The notes beneath the pieces were generated by a model. The model did not search any database. It was not told the DNA's origin and saw nothing but the letters and a program-made list of their open reading frames with translations. A stretch of DNA of 64,000 nucleotides, from NCBI GenBank assembly GCA_963978895.1, contig OZ022245.1, positions 23,512,968-23,576,967 of the forward strand, in the 5' to 3' direction. The position numbers and the translations under genes are program-made. Below, piece after piece: positions 43,763 through 54,100 of this stretch (position 1 is its first letter; the number at the start of each line of letters is the position of its first letter). This DNA is from Erpobdella octoculata. Its lineage: Eukaryota; Annelida; Clitellata; Hirudinida; Erpobdellidae.

Positions 43763-45381
43763 GCTTGAGGGTACACCAATACGAATGCCCAGGGCCGTAT
43801 TTAGCGGTCAGACCGCCCCTGGGCTTTGGCAGCATGGGCCGCCCCTCAGTGTGGGCAATATTTTTCCTAGACAATCGCAATCCACAATTATTTGTCTTCA
43901 TTTTCTTTATTGGCAAGTCGCCGAACTATAACATTACAATTAAACGGAAGTGCCAAAGAGGCGGAAATACAGTGCTTATATAGCCTGTTGACACCCACGC
44001 ACACAAATACAGAAATTTAACGCAAAAAGAAGTGAAAACCTAGCACAGCTAGGGAAATTTTGTATGAGTGATAAACAATAGTTATAATGCACAACACAGT
44101 TGCTTTAAAGTGGATTCCAAACATATGCATGTACTTTGACAATCGTTGTATGAAAATATGTGAACACACCACTGAAAATCAAGGTGTACATTTTAGAAAC
44201 GTGTGACGTGTCATATTGGCTTTCGCCGGGCCTTCACTACACTGAAGTCATTAATAATTGTGTCACAATCGAGTGTTTCCAAAATTGACGACTCTATACA
44301 CAATAATGACATACTGGTCATCTTGTCTTGAGAGAGGGAGGAACGCAGGTAATTCTTAATACGCCTCAAACCTGGCTACAATTTCTTTATTTGGTATATC
44401 AATTGCTATGTTTATAAGTTTTAAATATTTCTTGTAAAATAAACTGATCCATTGGGCCTCTGGTCCTTAACCCAGTAAGAAAAATTTGGTCTTAAAGATA
44501 TCTTTTCATGTATAAAGAATTTACATTTAATGTATGTTGACTGGTACAGAAGATGTAAAAATTTGGTATGATTTGTTGTGTTGTAAGATGAGTTTCATTT
44601 GAAAACTTGTATTAACTCATACTTGGTTGAAAATTGTTGTTAACTTGTATCTGGTTTAAAAAGGGTGTTATTTCATAATTGGTTAGAATCTAGTATTAAC
44701 TTGTTTGAAACTGTTATTAAATCATAATTTGGTTGCAAGAATATGTACATCAAGCATAGTCTAAAAAGAGGTGCTAATGATTGTGATGAATATTGAAATG
44801 ATACATAACAAATTAGTCAAACTTGATTCTTGAATACAAATTTACAACAAAATACAGTTACTAATTCCAAAATACAAAGTAGTGATAACTGTGCTATTCT
44901 TAACAGAAATACAGAATTTATAAAAGTCCTATACTCCTATTACTCCTATTGTTAACAAAGTAGTGACTATTGACAAACACGGGACAACTTCATTATTTAC
45001 CAGTTACGAGTTGATTTTCGCAAAACCTTTTTGAAATAATTCCGAAATATCTGGTTAGTAAAACATTTGAAATATTAAATAACCTTAAATTACTTTTCTT
45101 TTTTGCAAGAAAATTTGACGAAAACTAAATAAAGTTAATAATAACCTTTTTAATGTGGCAGAATAACTATGTAAAAAACTAAAAAAGACAAATAATTTTT
45201 TTTCATCATCATTTCTGGCCGCCCCCTATCACCGGCCGCCCCTGGGCTTCAGCCCCGGTCAGTCCTTTGGTAAATACAGCCCTGCGAATGCCAGAAAAAC
45301 CTTACTTGTGACCTCTGCAAAAAAAAGTTGTCTTCAAGATTAAATTTTAAAAACCACATGAATCAGCACAAGCAAAGTTAA
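43763..45381 (+). pseudogene. BTB/zinc-finger array, 5' truncated copy 0 split by a hAT element
   Basis: Only the zinc-finger end remains: AAGCTTGAGGGTACACC to CGAATGCC before the insertion, then CGAATGCCAGAAAAACC to the stop at 45379-45381. The second finger (C-x2-C-x12-H-x3-H) and the usual 3' flank follow. The BTB domain and promoter are missing. This marks the left edge of the array. Confidence 0.88.
43790..45284. mobile_element. hAT-type element inserted in array copy 0
   Basis: The ends are CAGGGCCGTATTTA and, reversed, CAGGGCTGTATTTA. The exact 8-bp duplication CGAATGCC lies at 43782-43789 and 45285-45292. It is 1,495 bp with no transposase frame. Confidence 0.9.
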
Positions 45382-45730
45382 CCTCGTTGATGTGCCTTTC
45401 AATTGTGTCCGCCGCACAAAAAAAACCTTAAGTTATTGTGAACACATGCTTACCCGGTGCAAGACAAGTAAAATTTTTCGACCAAGTTGCGATCGTCATA
45501 AAGACAAACAAAAGTAATAAAACAAACTGGCTGCACAAAGCCGAAGCAATTCAACTCGAGTTTTTTTCATTGCATAATGAAATTGACGTTCAAAGATCTA
45601 ATAAATTAATGTTGTAAAGTAGAATTTGATTTGTTCTAATAAACTATTTGAAAAAAAATACTCGCGTAAACCATGCTTTGACAACAGGAGGCTTATGAAA
45701 AAACAAGGCAGCTCGCGACATTTGTCATAG

Positions 45731-45847
45731 CGTGATTGGAACAAAAAACAATGAAGCACATTCCCAGCCGCCAAAGTTGTCACTGCGGTGATTGGTGAGC
45801 GGAAAACAATGAAACGCTTTCTGATTGGTCGATTGGTCTATATAAAG
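45731..45847 (+). promoter_or_regulatory. Core promoter of BTB/ZF unit A (pattern shared by all full units)
   Basis: A TATA box TATATAAAG at 45839-45847 lies 80 bases before the ATG. Four inverted CCAAT boxes (ATTGG) precede it: at about 45735 and 45791, plus two in CTGATTGGTCGATTGG immediately upstream. The same block lies 89 bases before the start in units B to H; unit I has TATATAAAA. Confidence 0.75.
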
Positions 45848-45927
45848 ACGGAGATGATCATTCAGCCTTCATTATTTCTCTCGACTTTGTAGCGATCAGA
45901 TCTAACCTCTCTCTTATCATTATCGAC

Positions 45928-47031
45928 ATGGAAAATACAGTCTCGACCACTGTTTTTCTGAACAGCTTAAGAAAGCAAGGAATATTTTGCGATGTTGTTA
46001 TCATAACAAGTGATGCCAGCGTCAGTGCCCACAGTCTCATTCTATTTGCAGCTTGTCCGGGTCTCAGAAATTTTTTAAAAGTGCAATCTCACAGCGTTAA
46101 TACGATTGATTGTAGAAAAGCGAACTCCTTCCTTGTCGATTGCGTGCTGGACTTTATTTATACAGGTGCCGTTTCCCGACAAGAAAATCAGGAGCTACAA
46201 AGTTATCTCGCTTCAAACTTTGAATGGGTCGCTTCGATGTTAGGCATGGTGGCCACGACGACGGCTCAAGCGCCGAAACCGATTGTCTCGGCACCGGAAC
46301 CAGCTTTACCGTTGCCGAACAGAGCCGCCGAATCACCGACGCGAGAAACGGAGAAAACTCGTAGTCCGAGTGACGAAGCAAACAATTGTTTTCCGCAGCC
46401 ATCCGACACGGCTGTATGTGACGAAGAAGATAAGTTGGACATAGATGACATATTTAATTCAATGCTTGCTAACGTTTCATTTCCAAAAGTCACACCGGTC
46501 GTAGAAGAGCCAAACGCTCTATGTCCCACCGTTTCAGGAAGCGAATCAAAAAATCCTTTACCCCAGCCAATCGACGTGGCGGAGGGTGGCCTCAAAAACA
46601 TGGACATTTACGATTCGCTGCTTTCAATGTTTCATGACGAGACCATGGTTCTCGACAAGCCAGAAGGTTCACTTCAGCAGCAGCCGACATTTTCTCAGGG
46701 AGACCTCGAGGACATTTACGATTTGCTGCTTCAAGACGAGACTTTGGTTGTCGACGAGCCAGAAGGATTACTTCAGCAGCAGCCGTTGATTGTTCAAGAA
46801 CAAATTCAGACAAATAATCTGGAAAAGAAACAGCAACGGCAAGTCACCTGCACGACTAAACGCGGTCGTAAGCTTCGTTGTGATGACTGCGGAAAAGTGT
46901 TCAAAACAAAAGCTTCCTTGAGGGTACACCGATACGAATGCCAGAAAAACCTTACTTGTGACCTCTGCAAAAAAAAGTTGTCTTCAAGATTAAATTTTAA
47001 AAACCACATGAATCAGCACAAGCAAAGTTAA
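45928..47031 (+). CDS. BTB/zinc-finger protein, array copy A
   Basis: Single-exon frame of 367 residues. Residues 1-108 are a BTB/POZ domain (FCDVVIITSD, then SAHSLILFAACPGLRNFL, LDFIYTGAV), a dimerisation module. An acidic and proline-rich linker follows. It holds DIDDIFNSML at 171-180 and two related repeats: MDIYDSLL to DKPEGSLQQQP (226-253) and EDIYDLLL to DEPEGLLQQQP (261-286). These look like activation or docking motifs. KRGRK (311-315) is a possible nuclear signal. Finger 1 is C318-x2-C321-x12-H334-x3-C338 (C2HC) and finger 2 is C344-x2-C347-x12-H360-x3-H364. It is probably a nuclear DNA-binding regulator; no named orthologue is recognised. It has its own TATA at 45839 and AATAAA at 47259-47264. 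Confidence 0.85.
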   Translation: MENTVSTTVFLNSLRKQGIFCDVVIITSDASVSAHSLILFAACPGLRNFLKVQSHSVNTIDCRKANSFLVDCVLDFIYTGAVSRQENQELQSYLASNFEWVASMLGMVATTTAQAPKPIVSAPEPALPLPNRAAESPTRETEKTRSPSDEANNCFPQPSDTAVCDEEDKLDIDDIFNSMLANVSFPKVTPVVEEPNALCPTVSGSESKNPLPQPIDVAEGGLKNMDIYDSLLSMFHDETMVLDKPEGSLQQQPTFSQGDLEDIYDLLLQDETLVVDEPEGLLQQQPLIVQEQIQTNNLEKKQQRQVTCTTKRGRKLRCDDCGKVFKTKASLRVHRYECQKNLTCDLCKKKLSSRLNFKNHMNQHKQS

Positions 47032-47258
47032 CCTCGTTGATGTGCTTTTTAATTGTGTCCGCCGCACAAAAAAATCCTTAAGTTATTGTGAACACATGCT
47101 TACCCGGTGCAAGACAAGTAAAATTTTTCGACCAAGTTGCGATCGTCATAAAGACAAACAAGAGTAATAGAACAAACTGGCTGCACAAAGCAATTCAACT
47201 CGAGTTTTTTTCACTGAAAGTCTCCACATTGCATAATGAAATTGACGTTCAAAGATCT

Positions 47259-47264
47259 AATAAA
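47259..47264 (+). terminator. Polyadenylation signal of BTB/ZF copy A
   Basis: AATAAA in TCTAATAAATTAATG, about 230 bases after the stop. The same sequence follows most units, which supports ordinary polyadenylated messages rather than histone-type ends. Confidence 0.5.
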
Positions 47265-47558
47265 TTAATGTTGTAAATTAGAATTTGAATTGTTCTATTA
47301 AACATGCTTTGACAACAGGAGGCTTATGAAAAAACAAAGCAGCTCGCGACATTTGTCATAGCGTGATTGGAACAAAAAACAATGGAGCACATTCCCAGCC
47401 GCCAAAGTTGTCACTGCGGTGATTGGTGAGCGGAAAACAATGAAACGCTTTCTGATTGGTCGATTGGTCTATATAAAGACGGAGATGATCATTCAGCCTT
47501 CATTATTTCTCTCGACTTTGTAGCGATCAGATCTAACCTCTCTCTTATCATTAACGAC

Positions 47559-48662
47559 ATGGAAAATACAGTCTCGACCACTGTTTTTCTGAACAGCTTA
47601 AGAAAGCAAGGAATATTTTGCGATGTTGTTATCATAACAAGTGATGCCAGCGTCAGTGCCCACAGTCTCATTCTATTTGCAGCTTGTCCGGGTCTCAGAA
47701 ATTTTTTAAAAGTGCAATCTCACAGCGTTAATACGATTGATTGTAGAAAAGCGAACTCCTTCCTTGTCGATTGCGTGCTGGACTTTATTTATACAGGTGC
47801 CGTATCCCAACAAGAAAATCAGGAGCTACAAAGTTATCTCGCTTCAAACTTTGAATGGGTCGCTTCGATGTTAGGCATGGTGGCCACGACGACGGCTCAA
47901 GCGCCGAAACCGATTGTCTCGGCACCGGAACCAGCTTTACCGTTGCCGAACAGAGCCGCCGAATCACCGACGCGAGAAACGGAGAAAACTCGTAGTCCGA
48001 GTGACGAAGCAAACAATTGTTTTCCGCAGCCATCCGACACGGCTGTATGTGACGAAGAAGATAAGTTGGACATAGATGACATATTTAATTCAATGCTTGC
48101 TAACGTTTCATTTCCAGAAGTCACACCGGTCGTAGAAGAGCCAAACGCTCTATGTACCACCGTTTCAGGAAGCGAATCAAAAAATCCTTTACCCCAGCCA
48201 ATCGACGTGGCGGAGGTTGGCTTTGAAAACATGGACATTTACGATTCGCTGCTTTCAATGTTTCATGACGAAACCATGGTTCTCGACAAGCCAGAAGGTT
48301 CACTTCAGCAGCAGCCGACGTTTTCTCAGGGAGACCTCGAGGACATTTACGATTTGCTACTTCAAGACGAGACTTTGGTTGTCGACGAGCTAGAAGGTTT
48401 ACTTCAGCAGCAGCCGTTGATTGTTCAAGAACAAATTCAGACAAATAATCTGGAAAAGAAACAGCAACGGCAAGTCACCTGCACGACTAAACGCGGTCGT
48501 AAGCTTCGTTGTGATGACTGCGGAAAAGTGTTCAAAACAAAAGCTTCCTTGAGGGTACACCGATACGAATGCCAGAAAAACCTTACTTGTGACCTCTGCA
48601 AAAAAAAGTTGTCTTCAAGATTAAATTTTAAAAACCACATGAATCAGCACAAGCAAAGTTAA
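47559..48662 (+). CDS. BTB/zinc-finger protein, array copy B
   Basis: Full 367-residue frame with the domain order of copy A. Its protein appears identical to copy C. It carries the variants SQQEN at 83-87, SFPEVT, CTTVSG, AEVGFENMD and DELEGLLQ. TATA at 47470-47478, AATAAA at 48880-48885. Its 3' flank is of the second type, with TTTGAAAAAAAATATTCGCG and without the CTGAAAGTCTCCAC segment. Confidence 0.85.
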   Translation: MENTVSTTVFLNSLRKQGIFCDVVIITSDASVSAHSLILFAACPGLRNFLKVQSHSVNTIDCRKANSFLVDCVLDFIYTGAVSQQENQELQSYLASNFEWVASMLGMVATTTAQAPKPIVSAPEPALPLPNRAAESPTRETEKTRSPSDEANNCFPQPSDTAVCDEEDKLDIDDIFNSMLANVSFPEVTPVVEEPNALCTTVSGSESKNPLPQPIDVAEVGFENMDIYDSLLSMFHDETMVLDKPEGSLQQQPTFSQGDLEDIYDLLLQDETLVVDELEGLLQQQPLIVQEQIQTNNLEKKQQRQVTCTTKRGRKLRCDDCGKVFKTKASLRVHRYECQKNLTCDLCKKKLSSRLNFKNHMNQHKQS

Positions 48663-49207
48663 CCTCGTTGATGTGCCTTTCAATTGTGTCCGCCGCACAA
48701 AAAAACCTTAAGTTATTGTGAACACATGCTTACCCGGTGCAAGACAAGTAAAATTTTTCGACCAAGTTGCGATCGTCATAAAGACAAACAAGAGTAATAG
48801 AACAAACTGGCTGCACAAAGCCGAAGCAATTCAACTCGAGTTTTTTTCATTGCATAATGAAATTGACGTTCAAAGATTTAATAAATTAATGTTGTAAATT
48901 AGAATTTGATTTGTTCTAATAAACTATTTGAAAAAAAATATTCGCGTAAACCATGCTTTGACAACAGGAGGCTTATGAAAAAACAAGGCAGCTCGCGACA
49001 TTTGTCATAGCGTGATTGGAACAAAAAACAATGGAGCACATTCCCAGCCGCCAAAGTTGTCACTGCGGTGATTGGTGAGCGGAAAACAATGAAACGCTTT
49101 CTGATTGGTCGATTGGTCTATATAAAGACGGAGATGATCATTCAGCCTTCATTATTTCTCTCGACTTTGTAGCGATCAGATCTAACCTCTCTCTTATCAT
49201 TAACGAC

Positions 49208-50311
49208 ATGGAAAATACAGTCTCGACCACTGTTTTTCTGAACAGCTTAAGAAAGCAAGGAATATTTTGCGATGTTGTTATCATAACAAGTGATGCCAGC
49301 GTCAGTGCCCACAGTCTCATTCTATTTGCAGCTTGTCCGGGTCTCAGAAATTTTTTAAAAGTGCAATCTCACAGCGTTAATACGATTGATTGTAGAAAAG
49401 CAAACTCCTTCCTTGTCGATTGCGTGCTGGACTTTATTTATACAGGTGCCGTATCCCAACAAGAAAATCAGGAGCTACAAAGTTATCTCGCTTCAAACTT
49501 TGAATGGGTCGCTTCGATGTTAGGCATGGTGGCCACGACGACGGCTCAAGCGCCGAAACCGATTGTCTCGGCACCGGAACCAGCTTTACCGTTGCCGAAC
49601 AGAGCCGCCGAATCACCGACGCGAGAAACGGAGAAAACTCGTAGTCCGAGTGACGAAGCAAACAATTGTTTTCCGCAGCCATCCGACACGGCTGTATGTG
49701 ACGAAGAAGATAAGTTGGACATAGATGACATATTTAATTCAATGCTTGCTAACGTTTCATTTCCAGAAGTCACACCGGTCGTAGAAGAGCCAAACGCTCT
49801 ATGTACCACCGTTTCAGGAAGCGAATCAAAAAATCCTTTACCCCAGCCAATCGACGTGGCGGAGGTTGGCTTTGAAAACATGGACATTTACGATTCGCTG
49901 CTTTCAATGTTTCATGACGAAACCATGGTTCTCGACAAGCCAGAAGGTTCACTTCAGCAGCAGCCGACGTTTTCTCAGGGAGACCTCGAGGACATTTACG
50001 ATTTGCTACTTCAAGACGAGACTTTGGTTGTCGACGAGCTAGAAGGTTTACTTCAGCAGCAGCCGTTGATTGTTCAAGAACAAATTCAGACAAATAATCT
50101 GGAAAAGAAACAGCAACGGCAAGTCACCTGCACGACTAAACGCGGTCGTAAGCTTCGTTGTGATGACTGCGGAAAAGTGTTCAAAACAAAAGCTTCCTTG
50201 AGGGTACACCGATACGAATGCCAGAAAAACCTTACTTGTGACCTCTGCAAAAAAAAGTTGTCTTCAAGATTAAATTTTAAAAACCACATGAATCAGCACA
50301 AGCAAAGTTAA
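49208..50311 (+). CDS. BTB/zinc-finger protein, array copy C
   Basis: Full 367-residue frame, identical in protein to copy B. A visible coding difference is silent (AAGCAAACTCC against AAGCGAACTCC). TATA at 49119-49127. Its 3' flank is of the first type (as in copy A), so coding region and flank have different closest relatives. Confidence 0.85.
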   Translation: MENTVSTTVFLNSLRKQGIFCDVVIITSDASVSAHSLILFAACPGLRNFLKVQSHSVNTIDCRKANSFLVDCVLDFIYTGAVSQQENQELQSYLASNFEWVASMLGMVATTTAQAPKPIVSAPEPALPLPNRAAESPTRETEKTRSPSDEANNCFPQPSDTAVCDEEDKLDIDDIFNSMLANVSFPEVTPVVEEPNALCTTVSGSESKNPLPQPIDVAEVGFENMDIYDSLLSMFHDETMVLDKPEGSLQQQPTFSQGDLEDIYDLLLQDETLVVDELEGLLQQQPLIVQEQIQTNNLEKKQQRQVTCTTKRGRKLRCDDCGKVFKTKASLRVHRYECQKNLTCDLCKKKLSSRLNFKNHMNQHKQS

Positions 50312-50838
50312 CCTCGTTGATGTGCTTTTTAATTGTGTCCGCCGCACAAAAAAATCCTTAAGTTATTGTGAACACATGCTTACCCGGTGCAAGACAAGTA
50401 AAATTTTTCGACCAAGTTGCGATCGTCATAAAGACAAACAAGAGTAATAGAACAAACTGGCTGCACAAAGCAATTCAACTCGAGTTTTTTTCACTGAAAG
50501 TCTCCACATTGCATAATGAAATTGACGTTCAAAGATCTAATAAATTAATGTTGTAAATTAGAATTTGAATTGTTCTATTAAACATGCTTTGACAACAGGA
50601 GGCTTATGAAAAAACAAAGCAGCTCGCGACATTTGTCATAGCGTGATTGGAACAAAAAACAATGGAGCACATTCCCAGCCGCCAAAGTTGTCACTGCGGT
50701 GATTGGTGAGCGGAAAACAATGAAACGCTTTCTGATTGGTCGATTGGTCTATATAAAGACGGAGATGATCATTCAGCCTTCATTATTTCTCTCGACTTTG
50801 TAGCGATCAGATCTAACCTCTCTCTTATCATTAACGAC

Positions 50839-51942
50839 ATGGAAAATACAGTCTCGACCACTGTTTTTCTGAACAGCTTAAGAAAGCAAGGAATATTTTG
50901 CGATGTTGTTATCATAACAAGTGATGCCAGCGTCAGTGCCCACAGTCTCATTCTATTTGCAGCTTGTCCGGGTCTCAGAAATTTTTTAAAAGGGCAATCT
51001 CACAGCGTTAATACGATTGATTGTAGAAAAGCGAACTCCTTCCTTGTCGATTGCGTGCTGGACTTTATTTATACAGGTGCCGTATCCCAACAAGAAAATC
51101 AGGAGCTACAAAGTTATCTCGCTTCAAACTTTGAATGGGTCGCTTCGATGTTAGGCATGGTGGCCACGACGACGGCTCAAGCGCCGAAACCGATTGTCTC
51201 GGCACCGGAACCAGCTTTACCGTTGCCGAACAGAGCCGCCGAATCACCGACGCGAGAAACGGAGAAAACTCGTAGTCCGAGTGACGAAGCAAACAATTGT
51301 TTTCCGCAGCCATCCGACACGGCTGTATGTGACGAAGAAGATAAGTTGGACATAGATGACATATTTAATTCAATGCTTGCTAACGTTTCATTTCCAGAAG
51401 TCACACCGGTCGTAGAAGAGCCAAACGCTCTATGTCCCACCGTTTCAGGAAGCGAATCAAAAAATCCTTTACCCCAGCCAATCGACGTGGCGGAGGTTGG
51501 CTTTGAAAACATGGACATTTACGATTCGCTGCTTTCAATGTTTCATGACGAAACCATGGTTCTCGACAAGCCAGAGGGTTCACTTCAGCAGCAGCCGACG
51601 TTTTCTCAGGGAGACCTCGAGGACATTTACGATTTGCTACTTCAAGACGAGACTTTGGTTGTCGACGAGCTAGAAGGTTTACTTCAGCAGCAGCCGTTGA
51701 TTGTTCAAGAACAAATTCAGACAAATAATCTGGAAAAGAAACAGCAACGGCAAGTCACCTGCACGACTAAACGCGGTCGTAAGCTTCGTTGTGATGACTG
51801 CGGAAAAGTGTTCAAAACAAAAGCTTCCTTGAGGGTACACCGATACGAATGCCAGAAAAACCTTACTTGTGACCTCTGCAAAAAAAAGTTGTCTTCAAGA
51901 TTAAATTTTAAAAACCACATGAATCAGCACAAGCAAAGTTAA
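50839..51942 (+). CDS. BTB/zinc-finger protein, array copy D
   Basis: Full 367-residue frame close to copies B and C. It differs by Gly for Val at residue 52 (NFLKGQSHS) and by CPTVSG. TATA at 50750-50758. Confidence 0.85.
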   Translation: MENTVSTTVFLNSLRKQGIFCDVVIITSDASVSAHSLILFAACPGLRNFLKGQSHSVNTIDCRKANSFLVDCVLDFIYTGAVSQQENQELQSYLASNFEWVASMLGMVATTTAQAPKPIVSAPEPALPLPNRAAESPTRETEKTRSPSDEANNCFPQPSDTAVCDEEDKLDIDDIFNSMLANVSFPEVTPVVEEPNALCPTVSGSESKNPLPQPIDVAEVGFENMDIYDSLLSMFHDETMVLDKPEGSLQQQPTFSQGDLEDIYDLLLQDETLVVDELEGLLQQQPLIVQEQIQTNNLEKKQQRQVTCTTKRGRKLRCDDCGKVFKTKASLRVHRYECQKNLTCDLCKKKLSSRLNFKNHMNQHKQS

Positions 51943-52469
51943 CCTCGTTGATGTGCTTTTTAATTGTGTCCGCCGCACAAAAAAATCCTTAAGTTATTGT
52001 GAACACATGCTTACCCGGTGCAAGACAAGTAAAATTTTTCGACCAAGTTGCGATCGTCATAAAGACAAACAAGAGTAATAGAACAAACTGGCTGCACAAA
52101 GCAATTCAACTCGAGTTTTTTTCACTGAAAGTCTCCACATTGCATAATGAAATTGACGTTCAAAGATCTAATAAATTAATGTTGTAAATTAGAATTTGAA
52201 TTGTTCTATTAAACATGCTTTGACAACAGGAGGCTTATGAAAAAACAAGGCAGCTCGCGACATTTGTCATAGCGTGATTGGAACAAAAAACAATGGAGCA
52301 CATTCCCAGCCGCCAAAGTTGTCACTGCGGTGATTGGTGAGCGGAAAACAATGAAACGCTTTCTGATTGGTCGATTGGTCTATATAAAGACGGAGATGAT
52401 CATTCAGCCTTCATTATTTCTCTCGACTTTGTAGCGATCAGATCTAACCTCTCTCTTATCATTATCGAC

Positions 52470-53573
52470 GTGGAAAATACAGTCTCGACCACTGTTTTTC
52501 TGAACAGCTTAAGAAAGCAAGGAATATTTTGCGATGTTGTTATCATAACAAGTGATGCCAGCGTCAGTGCCCACAGTCTCATTCTATTTGCAGCTTGTCC
52601 GGGTCTCAGAAATTTTTTAAAAGTGCAATCTCACAGCGTTAATACGATTGATTGTAGAAAAGCGAACTACTTCCTTGTCGATTGCGTGCTGGACTTTATT
52701 TATACAGGTGCCGTTTCCCGACAAGAAAATCAGGAGCTACAAAGTTATCTCGCTTCAAACTTTAAATGGGTCGCTTCGATGTTAGGCATGGTGGCCACGA
52801 CGACGGCTCAAGCGCCGAAACCGATTGTCTCGGCACCGGAACCAGCTTTACCGTTGCCGAACAGAGCCGCCGAATCACCGACGCGAGAAACGGAGAAAAC
52901 TCGTAGTCCGAGTGACGAAGCAAACAATTGTTTTCCGCAGCCATCCGACACGGCTGTATGTGACGAAGAAGATAAGTTCGACATAGATGAAATATTTAAT
53001 TCAATGCTTGCTAACGTTTCATTTCCAGAAGTCACACCGGTCGTAGAAGAGCCAAACGCTCTATGTACCACCGTTTCAGGAAGCGAATCAAAAAATCCTT
53101 TACCCCAGCCAATCGACGTGGCGGAGGGTGGCCTCAAAAACATGGACATTTACGATTCGCTGCTTTCAATGTTTCATGACGAGACCATGGTTCTCGACAA
53201 GCCAGAAGGTTCACTTCAGCAGCAGCCGACATTTTCTCAGGGAGACCTCGAGGACATTTACGATTTGCTGCTTCAAGACGAGACTTTGGTTGTCGACGAG
53301 CCAGAAGGATTACTTCAGCAGCAGCCGTTGATTGTTCAAGAACAAATTCAGACAAATAATCTGGAAAAGAAACAGCAACGGCAAGTCACCGGCACGACTA
53401 AACGCGGTCGTAAGCTTCGTTGTGATGACTGCGGAAAAGTGTTCAAAACAAAAGCTTCCTTGAGGGTACACCGATACGAATGCCAGAAAAACCTTACTTG
53501 TGACCTCTGCAAAAAAAAGTTGTCTTCAAGATTAAATTTTAAAAACCACATGAATCAGCACAAGCAAAGTTAA
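52470..53573 (+). pseudogene. BTB/zinc-finger array copy E, start codon lost (ATG to GTG)
   Basis: The frame is otherwise intact over 367 codons, but the first codon is GTG (ATTATCGACGTGGAAAATAC), where all other copies have ATG. There is no in-frame ATG just upstream. The next in-frame ATG lies at about codon 104, beyond most of the BTB domain. It also has private changes (KANYFLV, NFKWVAS, KFDIDEIF), consistent with relaxed constraint. TATA is intact at 52381-52389. Weak initiation at GTG cannot be excluded. Confidence 0.7.
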
Positions 53574-54100
53574 CCTCGTTGATGTGCTTTTTAATTGTGT
53601 CCGCCGCACAAAAAAAACCTTAAGTTATTGTGAACACATGCTTACCCGGTGCAAGACAAGTAAAATTTTTCGACCAAGTTGCGATCGTCATAAAGACAAA
53701 CAAGAGTAATAGAACAAACTGGCTGCACAAAGCAATTCAACTCGAGTTTTTTTCACTGAAAGTCTCCACATTGCATAATGAAATTGACGTTCAAAGATCT
53801 AATAAATTAATGTTGTAAATTAGAATTTGAATTGTTCTATTAAACATGCTTTGACAACAGGAGGCTTATGAAAAAACAAAGCAGCTCGCGACATTTGTCA
53901 TAGCGTGATTGGAACAAAAAACAATGGAGCACATTCCCAGCCGCCAAAGTTGTCACTGCGGTGATTGGTGAGCGGAAAACAATGAAACGCTTTCTGATTG
54001 GTCGATTGGTCTATATAAAGACGGAGATGATCATTCAGCCTTCATTATTTCTCTCGACTTTGTAGCGATCAGATCTAACCTCTCTCTTATCATTAACGAC

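Noticed and set aside
47088..47276. 62-residue frame in the 3' flank of several array units
   Set aside because: It starts with GTG, not ATG, and exists only in one flank type; indels in the other flank type break it.
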